Positions 9,620 to 17,478 of a stretch of 64,000 bases of DNA are shown here, piece after piece. The DNA lies in contig CAVOXI010000001.1 of NCBI GenBank assembly GCA_963700395.1, forward strand, positions 434,001 to 498,000. The letters run 5' to 3'. Source of the stretch: Prado023 sp963700395. GTDB lineage: Bacteria > Actinomycetota > Actinomycetes > S36-B12 > CAIYMF01. Position numbers and translations under genes: made by a program. The notes beneath the pieces were generated by a model. The model was given only the letters and a program-made list of their open reading frames with translations, was not told where the DNA came from and ran no database searches. Position 1 is the first letter of the stretch; each line of letters starts with the position of its first letter.

Positions 9620-10108
9620 TTACGCGCGGGAGCCCGGCCCCTCCCGGGGCGGGTCGTCCTGGCGGGCGGGGACACTCGCGACACCCTCGGCGCCCGCCGC
9701 GACCCAGATGGACCCGTCCCACCGGATGCCGTCGATGGCGTGTCCGACCTCGGGATTCTCCGGCGGCCAGATGGACAGCGGCAGTTCGGAGGTCACGCGC
9801 GCCGGGTCCACCTGGCCTGCGCCCTGGGCGACTCCCCACATCGCCATGAACGCAGCACCCTGATTGCTCTCCAGCAGGGGCTCCCTTGATCCGGGCGTCG
9901 CGGCCTGTACCCATTCGCGGGTCAGCCATGCCCGTACCTCAGCCACGAGCTCGGGGTCGCCGGACAGGTGCGGGCTTCGCGGCGACCAGATCACAAGGCG
10001 CCCGTCAGGCAGGGTCACAGTCATCGTCGGTGTGGACACGTCCTCGACGGTACGCCGCACGTGGAGGGCAACGAACCACCCGCCGGGCTCGCTGTGCTCG
10101 TCGCTCAC
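9620..10108 (-). CDS. Hypothetical protein
   Basis: A 162-residue soluble protein with no signal peptide, membrane segment or Cys cluster. It opens with a beta-rich stretch (GGWFVALHVRRTV, then MTVTLPDGRLVIWSP). A helical middle and a Trp-containing IRWDGSIWVAAGAEGV strand near the end follow. I do not recognise a family. It lies downstream of the Arr gene on the same strand with about 150 bp between them, so it may or may not belong to that transcription unit. Confidence 0.55.
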   Translation of the reverse strand: MSDEHSEPGGWFVALHVRRTVEDVSTPTMTVTLPDGRLVIWSPRSPHLSGDPELVAEVRAWLTREWVQAATPGSREPLLESNQGAAFMAMWGVAQGAGQVDPARVTSELPLSIWPPENPEVGHAIDGIRWDGSIWVAAGAEGVASVPARQDDPPREGPGSRA

Positions 10109-10257
10109 GCCGGTCCCATGGTCAACTCGTCGATGCGCTCGGGCGTGTCTGCGCCTCGGGAAGGCCTCGCCTCAATGCTGACGGGCTTGGCGAGGCCTCC
10201 CACCATTGTTGGCCCCGTTCCTGGTTGCGGCTGGGATCCAGCGCCAGGGTCCCCGGG

Positions 10258-10764
10258 TCAGTCGTCCATCGCCTCGATCCCGAGCGCGGCCAATTCGCCC
10301 ATGCGCTCACGGATGTGCTGGATCATCTCCGGTGCAGGAGGATCCCACCCGGTGATCTCCTCGATGATCCGCAACGGCTCTCTGGTTCGGTAGGACCGGG
10401 TCGGGTTCCCCGGGAAGCGCTTGTCGGTGACGTTCGGGTCGTCCTCGATCGTGCCGAGTGGCTCCACGCGGTAGACCCGTCCCTGCCCCTCGCCGTGGGC
10501 CAGCTCGGCGGCCAGTGGCGCGCCCTCGCGCGAGGCTGTGAAGTAGATGTGGTTGGCCTGACGCCGCGAGCCGTAGTTCGATCGCCAGCCCGGCGTGAGC
10601 AGGTCACCCGGACGCAGGTCGGCCTTGGTCCCGTGGAAGAACGGCCCGGGGTCGTCGACGACGCGGGGCGTCGGAGGCGGGTCCCGGAGCAGGCTGTCGA
10701 GCCGTCCCATGAGGACCGCGACGCGAGTGCGCCCCTTCGGCGCCCGCGGATAGCGGGCCAGCAC
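10258..10764 (-). CDS. arr: Rifampin ADP-ribosyltransferase (Arr family)
   Basis: The 168-residue product contains a complete Arr domain. FFHGTKADLRPGDLLTPG is followed by NHIYFTAS, GRVYRVEPLG, EDDPNVTDKRFPGNPT and REPLRII. In Arr-ms the functional residues are His19, Tyr49 and Asp84. H44, Y74 and D109 here keep exactly the same spacing, so NAD+-dependent ADP-ribosylation of rifamycins is a fair prediction. It carries about 25 extra N-terminal residues, some of which may be upstream sequence, since MGRLDS at residue 19 is an alternative start region. The GTG start lies one base after the Imm5-like stop, implying translational coupling. Native non-antibiotic targets of chromosomal Arr proteins are unknown. 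Confidence 0.88.
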   Translation of the reverse strand: MLARYPRAPKGRTRVAVLMGRLDSLLRDPPPTPRVVDDPGPFFHGTKADLRPGDLLTPGWRSNYGSRRQANHIYFTASREGAPLAAELAHGEGQGRVYRVEPLGTIEDDPNVTDKRFPGNPTRSYRTREPLRIIEEITGWDPPAPEMIQHIRERMGELAALGIEAMDD

Positions 10765-10765
10765 G

Positions 10766-11239
10766 TCACAGGACCCCCGGCGTCGCCCGCTTGGCGGCGG
10801 CCGTGATCACATACTCGGCCACGACTGGATCATCGCCACGCGCGAGCTCGGCGGCCCGGGCGGCATGGGCGGCCGACCCCAGGATGTGGCGCACCTGCGT
10901 GGCCCGGGCCAGCGGATGGAGATATGCCGCCGCGGCCGCATCCCCGGCAGCCATCGCTGCGTGCCGCGCCACCTCGGTCGCGGCGTCCCTGGCTGCGCGA
11001 TGCGCGTCGGCCGCCGCACTCCGTTGAAGGCGCGACCGGGGGCCCCCCTCGGCGAACACCCGCGCGGCCTGCAGGGCAGCAGCCGGGCGAGGGTCATCGG
11101 GGACGTCCTTCTGGAAGAGGACGAGTACCGGTTCGGCGCACGCCGCGGCGTACGCGGCAACCGCTCGCAACTCGTCCGTCGTCAACTCGAACTCGCCAGG
11201 GTGAGCCTGCATCTGCGTGAGTTTCGCACGCCGGGCCAC
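10766..11239 (-). CDS. Imm5-like putative immunity protein
   Basis: A 157-residue, Ala-rich, almost all-helical protein. It begins with an ELRAVAAYAAACAEPVLVLF segment and a DDPRPAAALQAARVFAEG segment. A run of Ala-rich helices ending in VRHILGSAAHAARAAELARG follows. This pattern resembles Imm5-like putative immunity proteins of polymorphic-toxin systems (established family; assignment here by eye). No Cys/His metal site or membrane span is seen. It sits between an alpha/beta hydrolase 26 bp upstream and arr one base downstream. A role in neutralising or accompanying an ADP-ribosyltransferase is speculative. It could also be a stand-alone antitoxin-like remnant. Confidence 0.55.
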   Translation of the reverse strand: MARRAKLTQMQAHPGEFELTTDELRAVAAYAAACAEPVLVLFQKDVPDDPRPAAALQAARVFAEGGPRSRLQRSAAADAHRAARDAATEVARHAAMAAGDAAAAAYLHPLARATQVRHILGSAAHAARAAELARGDDPVVAEYVITAAAKRATPGVL

Positions 11240-11265
11240 TCGCGGCGAGAGGTGCTCGTCGTCCT

Positions 11266-12069
11266 TCAGCCTGACGACCCAGGAGGTCCAGGGGGCGCGA
11301 GCCGGCCGCGGACCTCACGGGCGGTGCCCTCCGGATCGACCCCGTGGTCATGTGACTCCGGGACAACCACGAGCTCCGCGTGCGGGATCATCTCGGCCAG
11401 CCGGTCGGCCGCCGCGACAAGCATGGGGAACGTCGGCTCGCCGCGCAGGATCGTCACGGGGACCCCCACGCCGAGCATGGCCGCCGTGGGGGTCGAGACG
11501 GCCTTGGTGAGCAGCGCGTCGTACACCGTTGACTGGGCGAGCGGGACCAGGGCGGGGAACATGGGGCTGGACCGGATCTGCTCGATCATGGGCTCCGGGA
11601 GTCCCACGGCTTCGCGTTGGAACAGGACCACAGCCTCTTCCGGGCGTCCTTCGTCGACAAGCGCCTGCAGTCGCTGGGGCAGGTCCGTCGGCGGCTCGCC
11701 CTCGCCGAAGTGGAACGGTGGCTCCGAGAGGAACAGGTGCGTGATGGGCACGCCCTCGGCGGCGGCGAACAGGGCCAGCACGGCGCCGGAGGAGTGGCCG
11801 AGCACCGCAGCCTCGCCGCCGATCGCGTTGATGACTGCCGCGAGGTCCTCGGCTTCTCGCGCCGGCCGGTACGGCGCGGTGTCACCGCTGCTCCCGCGGG
11901 CGCGGCGGTCCACCGTGACGCCGCGCAGGCCAGCGGCCGCGAGCGCCGCAGCAAGCGGAGCACCCGCCTCGGCAGTCGAGAACGCGCCTCCAACGATGAC
12001 GACCGGGGCACCGTCACCGACCTGATGGAAGGCGATCGGAGTGCCGTCGTCGGATGTGGCGATCTGCAT
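11266..12069 (-). CDS. Alpha/beta hydrolase
   Basis: A 267-residue alpha/beta-hydrolase fold protein. It has HQVGDGAPVVIVGGAF (oxyanion strand), DRRARGSSGDTAPY, the nucleophile elbow GHSSGA, a helical cap, an acid-loop region near VTILRGEPT and a late His in PESHDHGV. These would form the Ser-Asp-His triad of a small-molecule esterase or similar enzyme. I chose ATG 12069 (MQIATSDDGTPIAFH), which matches the usual N-terminus. The longer frame to 12174 adds basic, unlike sequence. It is the first gene of a tight three-gene unit with the Imm5-like and Arr proteins. The substrate is unknown. Confidence 0.82.
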   Translation of the reverse strand: MQIATSDDGTPIAFHQVGDGAPVVIVGGAFSTAEAGAPLAAALAAAGLRGVTVDRRARGSSGDTAPYRPAREAEDLAAVINAIGGEAAVLGHSSGAVLALFAAAEGVPITHLFLSEPPFHFGEGEPPTDLPQRLQALVDEGRPEEAVVLFQREAVGLPEPMIEQIRSSPMFPALVPLAQSTVYDALLTKAVSTPTAAMLGVGVPVTILRGEPTFPMLVAAADRLAEMIPHAELVVVPESHDHGVDPEGTAREVRGRLAPPGPPGSSG

Positions 12070-12186
12070 GCGCCGATCCCACCACGCGAAGCCTGCTCGC
12101 GACAAGGCCCCTCGGACGCCGCGGCGACGTGGCGGCAGACTCCGAGATCCAGCTCGGAAGGACGCCCTGATCACTGCAGGAACGCA

Positions 12187-12211
12187 AGAAGCCCCACTGG
12201 GTGGGGCTTCT
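12187..12211 (-). terminator. Rho-independent-type terminator after tRNA-Val(CAC)
   Basis: A perfect 11-bp inverted repeat (AGAAGCCCCAC / GTGGGGCTTCT) with a 3-nt loop begins 6 bp past the tRNA 3' end. On the minus strand it is followed by a short T-containing stretch. It should end the tRNA transcript, and its symmetry means it could also stop plus-strand transcription. Confidence 0.75.
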
Positions 12212-12216
12212 CCGGG

Positions 12217-12289
12217 TGGGCGATACGGGGATCGAACCTGTGACCTCTCGCGTGTGAAGCGAGCGCTCTAACCGCTGAGCTAATCGCCC
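12217..12289 (-). tRNA. tRNA-Val (anticodon CAC)
   Basis: A 73-nt cloverleaf: acceptor GGGCGAT pairs with ATCGCCC, with an A discriminator. The anticodon stem CTCGC/GCGAG encloses loop TTCACAC, giving anticodon CAC (reads GTG). CCA is not encoded. The T-stem (ACAGG/CCCGT) has one A-C mismatch at its middle pair. The sister Val(GAC) gene at 15657 has a perfect stem there, so this may be a sequence error. Confidence 0.95.
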
Positions 12290-12341
12290 GGAGACCGGAA
12301 CTCTACCAACACCCCCGGCGGCACCCCAAACTGACGCGGAC

Positions 12342-12913
12342 TCAGCCGAAGAGGCCCTTGAACCAGTCGAGGATCGCGTCCATCACGGCCAGGATCGGTC
12401 CCGAGGGTCAGGCCGTAGCTCGTCAGGTACCAGACGAGGGCGATGCCGAGCAGGACTCCCGCCGATGGCGGCGAGGATGAGGTTGCGCTTGCGCCTGCGC
12501 GGGTCCATGGCGGCCTCGGAGGCCCGGCGGGCGACGTCCTTGACCGGGGTGAGCGCCCGGTTGGCCCAGCCGAACTCGGAGGCCAGGACCACCAGTCCGA
12601 GGATGACCGTGGCCCAACCCGGCCCGGGAATCACGAACATGATGACCCCGGCGACAACCAGGGTCATGCCGAGGGCGAAGACCATCACCCGCCAGGCGGT
12701 GTCGAGCCCGCGGTTGCGCCGCAGAGCCTCCCGGAAGGCGCGCAACCGGGTGGAGACACTCGGCGGGGTGCTTGCCTCGATCCGCTGGAACGCGGCGGTT
12801 GAGGCATCCCTGATCTGGTACCGCAGGCCCTCGTCGCGATCCTCGTCGGATGTCGTGCCCGAGTTGCCGTCATTGGCCGGTTTCGGGTCATCCTCGGACG
12901 GAATTCGTGACAC
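12342..12913 (-). CDS. PGPGW-domain membrane protein, TIGR02611-like (two apparent frameshifts)
   Basis: After an acidic N-terminus, the protein shows the family core: RVMVFALGMTLVVAGVIMFV, the PGPGWA signature, LGLVVLASEFGWANRALTPV and a basic DPRRRKRN segment. The uninterrupted frame then degenerates and stops at 12383. One base out of phase near 12466 it continues as GVLLGIALVWYLTSYGL, and after a second change near 12405 as PILAVMDAILDWFKGLFG, with a stop at 12342. This restores the expected last membrane helix and tail. The function of the family is unknown. It is a cytoplasmic-membrane protein transcribed divergently from the SsgA-like gene, about 80 bp apart. Confidence 0.75.
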
Positions 12914-12995
12914 GACTCACATGTTAGTCGCGGTACGTGACACCTGTTTCGGGTACGAAGGTGATGTTATTGCCTTGACCTGAGAGGTGAGCCAG

Positions 12996-13430
12996 ATGTC
13001 CCGCAGCATTCCGACCGCAGTGACAGCAGAACTGTCGCTTCGGATGGTGGTCGACTCCGACCGCACGATCGAGGTGCCGTGCGAGCTCGAGTATCGCTCG
13101 GACGAGCCCTACGCCGTGCGCGCGACGTTTCGCACCGGGGCAGCCGACATCGAGTGGATGTTCGCGCGCGACCTCATCCTCGAAGGCCTGCAGCGTCCCT
13201 CGGGCGAGGGCGACATCGTCATCTGGCCCGAGAACCACGGTGACGAGCCCCTGATCCTCCTGGCGCTGAACTCCCCCACCGGCCAGGCGGTCCTCGAGTG
13301 CGACCGCGCACACATCGAGCACTTCGCCCGTCGGACGTTCGACATCGTCGCCGTGGGCGAGGAGGGTACGACCGTCGACATCGACGGATGCATCAACATG
13401 ATCCTCGGCGAGGGCCTCAAGGAGGTCTGA
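12996..13430 (+). CDS. SsgA/SsgB-family sporulation and cell-division regulator
   Basis: This 144-residue protein matches SsgA-like proteins. It has an N-terminal beta region (ELSLRMVVDSDRTIEVPCEL), YAVRATFRTG, then RDLILEGLQRPSGEGDIVIWP and a C-terminal helical end. SsgA-like proteins recruit or position FtsZ and peptidoglycan machinery in sporulating actinomycetes. SsgB is the most conserved. The ATG at 12996 is preferred over the in-frame GTG at 12987 because AGAGG lies 8 nt before it. No sporulation genes surround it here, so whether the host differentiates cannot be told from this window. Confidence 0.88.
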   Translation: MSRSIPTAVTAELSLRMVVDSDRTIEVPCELEYRSDEPYAVRATFRTGAADIEWMFARDLILEGLQRPSGEGDIVIWPENHGDEPLILLALNSPTGQAVLECDRAHIEHFARRTFDIVAVGEEGTTVDIDGCINMILGEGLKEV

Positions 13431-13457
13431 CCCGACCGCGAATGCTGCGATCGTCGG

Positions 13458-14327
13458 TCAGGGGTTCCACTGGTCAGAGGATCGCGAGGCGAAGATCTCG
13501 GCGGCCGCACTCGTCAGGGTCGCGTCCCCAGCCGCCCAGATCCGCTGGCCGCTGTCGTCGATCACGGCGTCCACCGGATGCACGTCGCGCGTCGATGACG
13601 TGATGAAGATCTCGGCCGCGCCGTCCAGGTCGGACATCGCCAGAGGACGCTGGTCGATCTCCATCCCCGCGTCCGCGCACCACTCGATCACCAGGGCCCG
13701 GGTGATCCCGGCCAGGCACCCGCTCGTCAGCGGGGGCGTGATGATCCGACCTCCCTCGACGACGAAGACGTTGGAGCCTGTGCCCTCGCACACCTCTCCG
13801 GCCAGGTTGCCCATGAGGGCCTCCCCGGCTCCCAGGGACTTGGCGTGCGCCAGCGCGAGGACGTTCTCCGCGTAGGACGTGGACTTCAGGCCCACCAGGG
13901 GGCTGCGCTCGTTGCGCGGCCAGGGCGACAGGGCCAGCGTCGTTGCCGCGGGCCATGGGGACGACGGGGACGCGGCGACCACGAGGGTTGAGGCCCCGGG
14001 GCTCCGGTCGGAGCCGAGCGGCCCCGGACCTGAGGTCAACGTGATCCGCAGCCGTCCGCCACCAGCCAGTTCGGGGTTGGCAGCGCAGACCGCCAGCAGT
14101 GCGTCCCGGACCTCGACGGCGTCGGCCATCGCCATGCCCATCCCTGCTGCGGAGCGGGCCAGCCTCGCGATGTGCCGGTCCATCGCGAAGGGAACGACGC
14201 CCACGGAGGCGTCGTCGACGGTCTTGAGCGTCTCGAACACGCCATCGCCCACGGTGAAGCCGTGGTCCAGAACGGCCACAGCCGACTGCTCGGCGGCGAC
14301 CAGTCCCCCTGCCACCCAGAACTTCAC
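13458..14327 (-). CDS. pabC: Aminodeoxychorismate lyase, class IV aminotransferase fold
   Basis: A 289-residue fold-type IV PLP enzyme. It shows VLDHGFTVGDGVFETLKT near the N-terminus, the likely PLP-lysine region LKSTSYAENVLALAHAK, a glutamate-containing EVCEGTGSNVFVV loop and ITPPLTSGCLAGITR, all family hallmarks. The gene overlaps the upstream pabB-like gene by 4 bp. The product should therefore convert 4-amino-4-deoxychorismate to p-aminobenzoate plus pyruvate for folate synthesis. By sequence alone a branched-chain or D-amino-acid aminotransferase is possible, and the operon decides the call. Confidence 0.85.
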   Translation of the reverse strand: MKFWVAGGLVAAEQSAVAVLDHGFTVGDGVFETLKTVDDASVGVVPFAMDRHIARLARSAAGMGMAMADAVEVRDALLAVCAANPELAGGGRLRITLTSGPGPLGSDRSPGASTLVVAASPSSPWPAATTLALSPWPRNERSPLVGLKSTSYAENVLALAHAKSLGAGEALMGNLAGEVCEGTGSNVFVVEGGRIITPPLTSGCLAGITRALVIEWCADAGMEIDQRPLAMSDLDGAAEIFITSSTRDVHPVDAVIDDSGQRIWAAGDATLTSAAAEIFASRSSDQWNP

Positions 14328-15361
14328 GGAACCTCCTGATCACCGGCGACTGCGAGCAGCCGCCCCGCCTTCAACATCGTCTCGCGCCATTCTGCCCGTG
14401 GATCGCTGTCCCATGTGATGCCCGCGCCGGTGCCGAAGGCGACGGTGGTCCCGGATTCCGACTCCTCTCGCCAGAAGGTGCGGATCGCGACCGCGAGCTC
14501 CGCGGTGCCGGCGTCGGCATCCACCCAGCCGAAGGCCCCGCAGTACGGCCCCCGGGGCCCTGCCTCCTGTGCGCGGATGATGTCCAGCGCCGCGAGCTTC
14601 GGCGCGCCGGTGACCGAACCCGGGGGGAAGGTGGCTCCGAGGATCTCCCGCCAGCTGGTGCCGGGACGCAGGTCGCCGGCCACTGTCGAGACGAGGTGGA
14701 CGAGCCCCGGGTGGGCCTCCACCTCCAGCATGCCGGGCACCGTGACCGAGCCGGTGGAGCACACGCGTCCCAGGTCGTTGCGGACCAGGTCGACGATCAT
14801 CACGTTCTCGGCCTCGTCCTTGGCCAGCAGGTCTGCTGGGCGCACACCGGTGCCCTTGATCGGTCGGGACATGAGGCGTTGCCCGTCGCGGCGCAGGTAG
14901 AGCTCGGGCGACGCCGAGGCGATCTGGACCCGGTGCTCCGGAAGGCGCAGGGCGCCCGCGTGCGGAGCTGGATTGCCCGCGACGAGCTTCGCGTGCAGCG
15001 CGATGATGTCGGCGGCCGGGTCCACAGGAGCTCGCAGGATGCGGCAGATGTTGGCCTGGTACACCTCTCCCCTGCTGATGTGGGCGCGGACTGCCTCGAC
15101 CGCGGCGACGTAGGCGTCCTGGTCGAGTGACGAGGTCCACGAGGACGCACCTGGGCCGGTCCAGTGCCCGACCTCATCGCCCACCGGAGATCGCCTCTCC
15201 CAGGTGGCGAATCGGGCGAGAGTGGCGCGCCCCTCGAAGGAGATCGTGACCATCCACCGGCCCGTGCCGTCCAGGGCGGCGGGGTCATCGGTCACCTCGA
15301 GCAGGCCGGTGGCGGTCCACTGTCCCGCGACCGCGATCGGGGCGCGGGGAGTCGTGGGCAC
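14324..15361 (-). CDS. pabB: Aminodeoxychorismate synthase component I
   Basis: A 345-residue chorismate-binding enzyme. Key segments are YQANICRIL, ASASPELYL, SRPIKGT, DEAENVMIVDLVRNDLGRVC and PPGSVTGAPK. The lysine in PIKGT (K169) is the nucleophile typical of aminodeoxychorismate synthase. Anthranilate synthases carry PIAGT instead, so PabB is favoured over TrpE. The N-terminal part is short compared with full-length PabB of about 450 residues. No glutamine amidotransferase domain is attached, so the PabA partner must be elsewhere. It is translationally coupled to pabC. Confidence 0.9.
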   Translation of the reverse strand: MPTTPRAPIAVAGQWTATGLLEVTDDPAALDGTGRWMVTISFEGRATLARFATWERRSPVGDEVGHWTGPGASSWTSSLDQDAYVAAVEAVRAHISRGEVYQANICRILRAPVDPAADIIALHAKLVAGNPAPHAGALRLPEHRVQIASASPELYLRRDGQRLMSRPIKGTGVRPADLLAKDEAENVMIVDLVRNDLGRVCSTGSVTVPGMLEVEAHPGLVHLVSTVAGDLRPGTSWREILGATFPPGSVTGAPKLAALDIIRAQEAGPRGPYCGAFGWVDADAGTAELAVAIRTFWREESESGTTVAFGTGAGITWDSDPRAEWRETMLKAGRLLAVAGDQEVP

Positions 15362-15469
15362 ACCGCGAGACTAGACATCTCGCGGTTCCCCTGTCTGCCC
15401 GCGGCGGGCGTCCGATTTTGGTCGGCGCTGCCGCGATGGGCTATCCTTCGGTGGTGCCCACGGGGCATT

Positions 15470-15542
15470 GCGGACGTAGCGCAGCTGGTAGCGCATCACC
15501 TTGCCAAGGTGAGGGTCGCGGGTTCGAATCCCGTCGTCCGCT
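15470..15542 (+). tRNA. tRNA-Gly (anticodon GCC)
   Basis: A 73-nt cloverleaf with acceptor GCGGACG/CGTCCGC and a T discriminator. The anticodon stem CACCT/AGGTG encloses a loop with GCC, and the T-arm contains GGTTCGAATCC. It is the first of three closely spaced tRNA genes on this strand. CCA is not encoded. Confidence 0.96.
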
Positions 15543-15568
15543 CGCAAGGGGTCCGATCGAGGACTCAC

Positions 15569-15639
15569 GGTGGCGTGGCCGAGAGGCGAGGCAACGGCCT
15601 GCAAAGCCGTGTACACGGGTTCAAATCCCGTCGCCACCT
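15569..15639 (+). tRNA. tRNA-Cys (anticodon GCA)
   Basis: A 71-nt cloverleaf: acceptor GGTGGCG/CGCCACC, T discriminator, anticodon loop CTGCAAA giving GCA, T-arm GGGTTCAAATCCC. It lies 26 nt after tRNA-Gly and 17 nt before tRNA-Val, consistent with one polycistronic tRNA transcript. Confidence 0.95.
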
Positions 15640-15656
15640 CGTACGATCTACAGCAC

Positions 15657-15729
15657 GGGCGATTGGCGCAGGGGCTAGCGCGCTTCCTTGACACGGAAGA
15701 GGTCACAGGTTCGATTCCTGTATCGCCCA
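15657..15729 (+). tRNA. tRNA-Val (anticodon GAC)
   Basis: A 73-nt cloverleaf with acceptor GGGCGAT/ATCGCCC, A discriminator, anticodon stem CTTCC/GGAAG around TTGACAC (anticodon GAC), and a perfect T-stem ACAGG/CCTGT. It is the last gene of the Gly-Cys-Val cluster. It shares its acceptor stem with the Val(CAC) gene at 12217. Confidence 0.96.
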
Positions 15730-15745
15730 CCGAAGGGCAGGTCGG

Positions 15746-15774
15746 GCCGGTTTCCTTCGGGAGGCCGGCTTTCT
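15746..15774 (+). terminator. UUCG-capped terminator of the tRNA cluster
   Basis: The hairpin stem GCCGGTTTCC pairs with GGAGGCCGGC (two G-U pairs) around a TTCG tetraloop closed by C-G. It is followed by TTTCT. It begins 16 nt past tRNA-Val and is a textbook intrinsic terminator. Confidence 0.85.
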
Positions 15775-16089
15775 CGGTGCCCGCTCTGCGACATCCGTGG
15801 GCTGCGCGCCTCCGCCCGGGCCACGGTCAGCGACAACCGGCCGAGACCGTCGGCTGGCCTGGTGTCCCCGGCGCGCCAGGCCACCCGACGCTCACGGCTC
15901 CGGTTCAGACCTGGGTGATCCCTGGCATTGGACCGGACCGTGGCCCAGGTCACGAATTCGTCCCGTGGTTACGAAGTGTAACGCGCACCAGCGCCGAGAT
16001 GCTGGCCCGAGAGGGGATCGTCGGACCATGGTTTGTCCGGGCAATGCCCAAGCAGAACCAACCTCCTCAGCAGCCGTTACGGGTCTGTG
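15775..16089. other. Intergenic stretch, no gene recognised
   Basis: About 315 bp lie between the tRNA terminator and the 3' end of the convergent TetR gene. Short open frames exist on both strands, but none has a convincing start site, composition or recognisable product. The only small motif noted is TTAC-GAAGT-GTAA near 15969, whose role is unclear. Confidence 0.5.
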
Positions 16090-16752
16090 TCAGCTGTCCA
16101 CTGCACGACGCTGACCGTGGCGAGGCCTCGAGGGCTGGGCGTGCTCCCGCAGGGCGGGGTAGAGCATGCCGAGCATGGTGTGGGTCAGGACGTCGGCCAC
16201 CTCCTTCCGGGAGGGCGGGCTCGCCGCGGCGAGCTCCTGGGTGATGAGTCGCTCGACCAGGTGGATGAGGGCGGCGGCGGCCAGACCGGCATCCAGGGTT
16301 GGGTTCGCGATGCCCTGGTCCTGGTCCGCGCGGATGCGCGTGGCGGTGGCCTCGATGAACCGGTCGAGGAACGCACGCCAGACCGCTTCCAGGTCGGCGT
16401 CCAGGGGTGCGGCATCGACCACCGCGCGCAGCAGGTGCGCCCGCCGGACGTAGGTGTAGGAGGCCGCATCGAACATAGCGGGGACGTCGCGCGCCGGGTC
16501 GTCGCCGTGCAGCCACAACCCGAAGTCCTCTGCGACCTCGACGCTGAACCGGCCCAGCAGCGCGGACACGACGTCGTACCGGGAGGTGAAGTGCTTGTAG
16601 AAGGCCTCCCTGGTGACCGGGATCGGCTCCATCAGGGCGCTCACCGTCAAGTCCCGCAGCCGCCCCTCCACGAGGAACTCCTGGGCCGTGTCCAGGATCA
16701 GCTCCCGGGTGCCGGCAGGGGCCTCGACCTCGTCGAGAGGTGCCATGAGCAC
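16090..16752 (-). CDS. TetR/AcrR-family transcriptional regulator
   Basis: A 220-residue protein with an N-terminal TetR helix-turn-helix. TRELILDTAQEFLVEG begins the domain, and the recognition region reads PIPVTREAFYKHFTSRYDVVSALL. A helical ligand-binding and dimerisation domain follows. The HTH second helix (LTVSALMEPIPVTREAFY) is a little unlike the consensus but intact. Such regulators usually repress adjacent genes until a small ligand binds. No obvious target gene lies within a few hundred bases, apart from its own upstream region at 16753-16936. The exact start (residue 1 or M3) is uncertain. Confidence 0.83.
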   Translation of the reverse strand: MLMAPLDEVEAPAGTRELILDTAQEFLVEGRLRDLTVSALMEPIPVTREAFYKHFTSRYDVVSALLGRFSVEVAEDFGLWLHGDDPARDVPAMFDAASYTYVRRAHLLRAVVDAAPLDADLEAVWRAFLDRFIEATATRIRADQDQGIANPTLDAGLAAAALIHLVERLITQELAAASPPSRKEVADVLTHTMLGMLYPALREHAQPSRPRHGQRRAVDS

Positions 16753-16936
16753 GATCCTTCCGCTTCGGGCAAAGGAAGGAGCCCGTCCCCAGCCACGACA
16801 TGGAATCTACTATCGGCTGCGGGGCCGTGAGCGCTCACCATCCTGCTGATCCGGCGCATGCTCACGGAGCCCCGGGGCCCACCCAGGGTCGGAGGAGCAC
16901 GCTACCGCCGCAGCCACCCGCCGATCAGAACGGATG

Positions 16937-17332
16937 TCAGTCGCCGCCGATGTCCCGCTCGTAGGCGTCGAGCATCAGGCCGCCGGACAGCCTGTTCAGC
17001 GTGCGAACCTGAGCGAGAATCCCCTCCACTGCACGGCACACTGCGACCACCGAACCGGAGCGCAGGGCAACAACACGGCGCAGGCGAGCAACGTCATGCT
17101 GGAGCTGCTGGTCCAACGCGGGCAGGCGACGCGCAGAGGCCGCGAAGTGCGGGGCGTCGTCGATGATCTGGGCCGCGAGGCCGCCGACGTCGCCCACGAC
17201 CAGCTCCTCTGCCAGCTCCTCCAGATCGCTGGACAGGGCGGCCCACCACTGCGTCGAACCCACGTCCACGTGCGCCCGATGCGCCAGACGGTCGAGCGAC
17301 TCCCAGGTGGATTCCCGCGTGTGGATCGTCAT
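16937..17332 (-). CDS. Hypothetical all-helical protein
   Basis: A 131-residue soluble protein, predicted mostly alpha-helical. It shows STQWWAALSSDLEELAEELV, LPALDQQLQHDVARLRRVVA and a final LMLDAYERDIGGD. The start is preceded by AAGGAGGAGCTCAC, giving a strong Shine-Dalgarno. Its size and helicity recall four-helix-bundle proteins such as hemerythrin-like ones, but the metal-binding His pattern is absent. I cannot assign a family. It stands alone between the TetR regulator and the Gfo/Idh gene, both also on the minus strand. Confidence 0.6.
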   Translation of the reverse strand: MTIHTRESTWESLDRLAHRAHVDVGSTQWWAALSSDLEELAEELVVGDVGGLAAQIIDDAPHFAASARRLPALDQQLQHDVARLRRVVALRSGSVVAVCRAVEGILAQVRTLNRLSGGLMLDAYERDIGGD

Positions 17333-17478
17333 GTGAGCTCCTCCTTGCGCGTGGATGGCGAAGCCGGAGGTCTCAGCATGGGTCTCGGGGCGACCTCCAT
17401 GTCCCCACGGTAGACGCGCCGGGTTAGGGCCGGGTTACACGCGATCGCTCGCTCTGTTACGTGAATCCGGACGGATCC

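Noticed and set aside
16028..16114. Short plus-strand frame starting MVCPGNAQAEP near the TetR 3' end
   Set aside because: It is 28 codons, has no ribosome site, overlaps the opposite gene and has no recognisable product.
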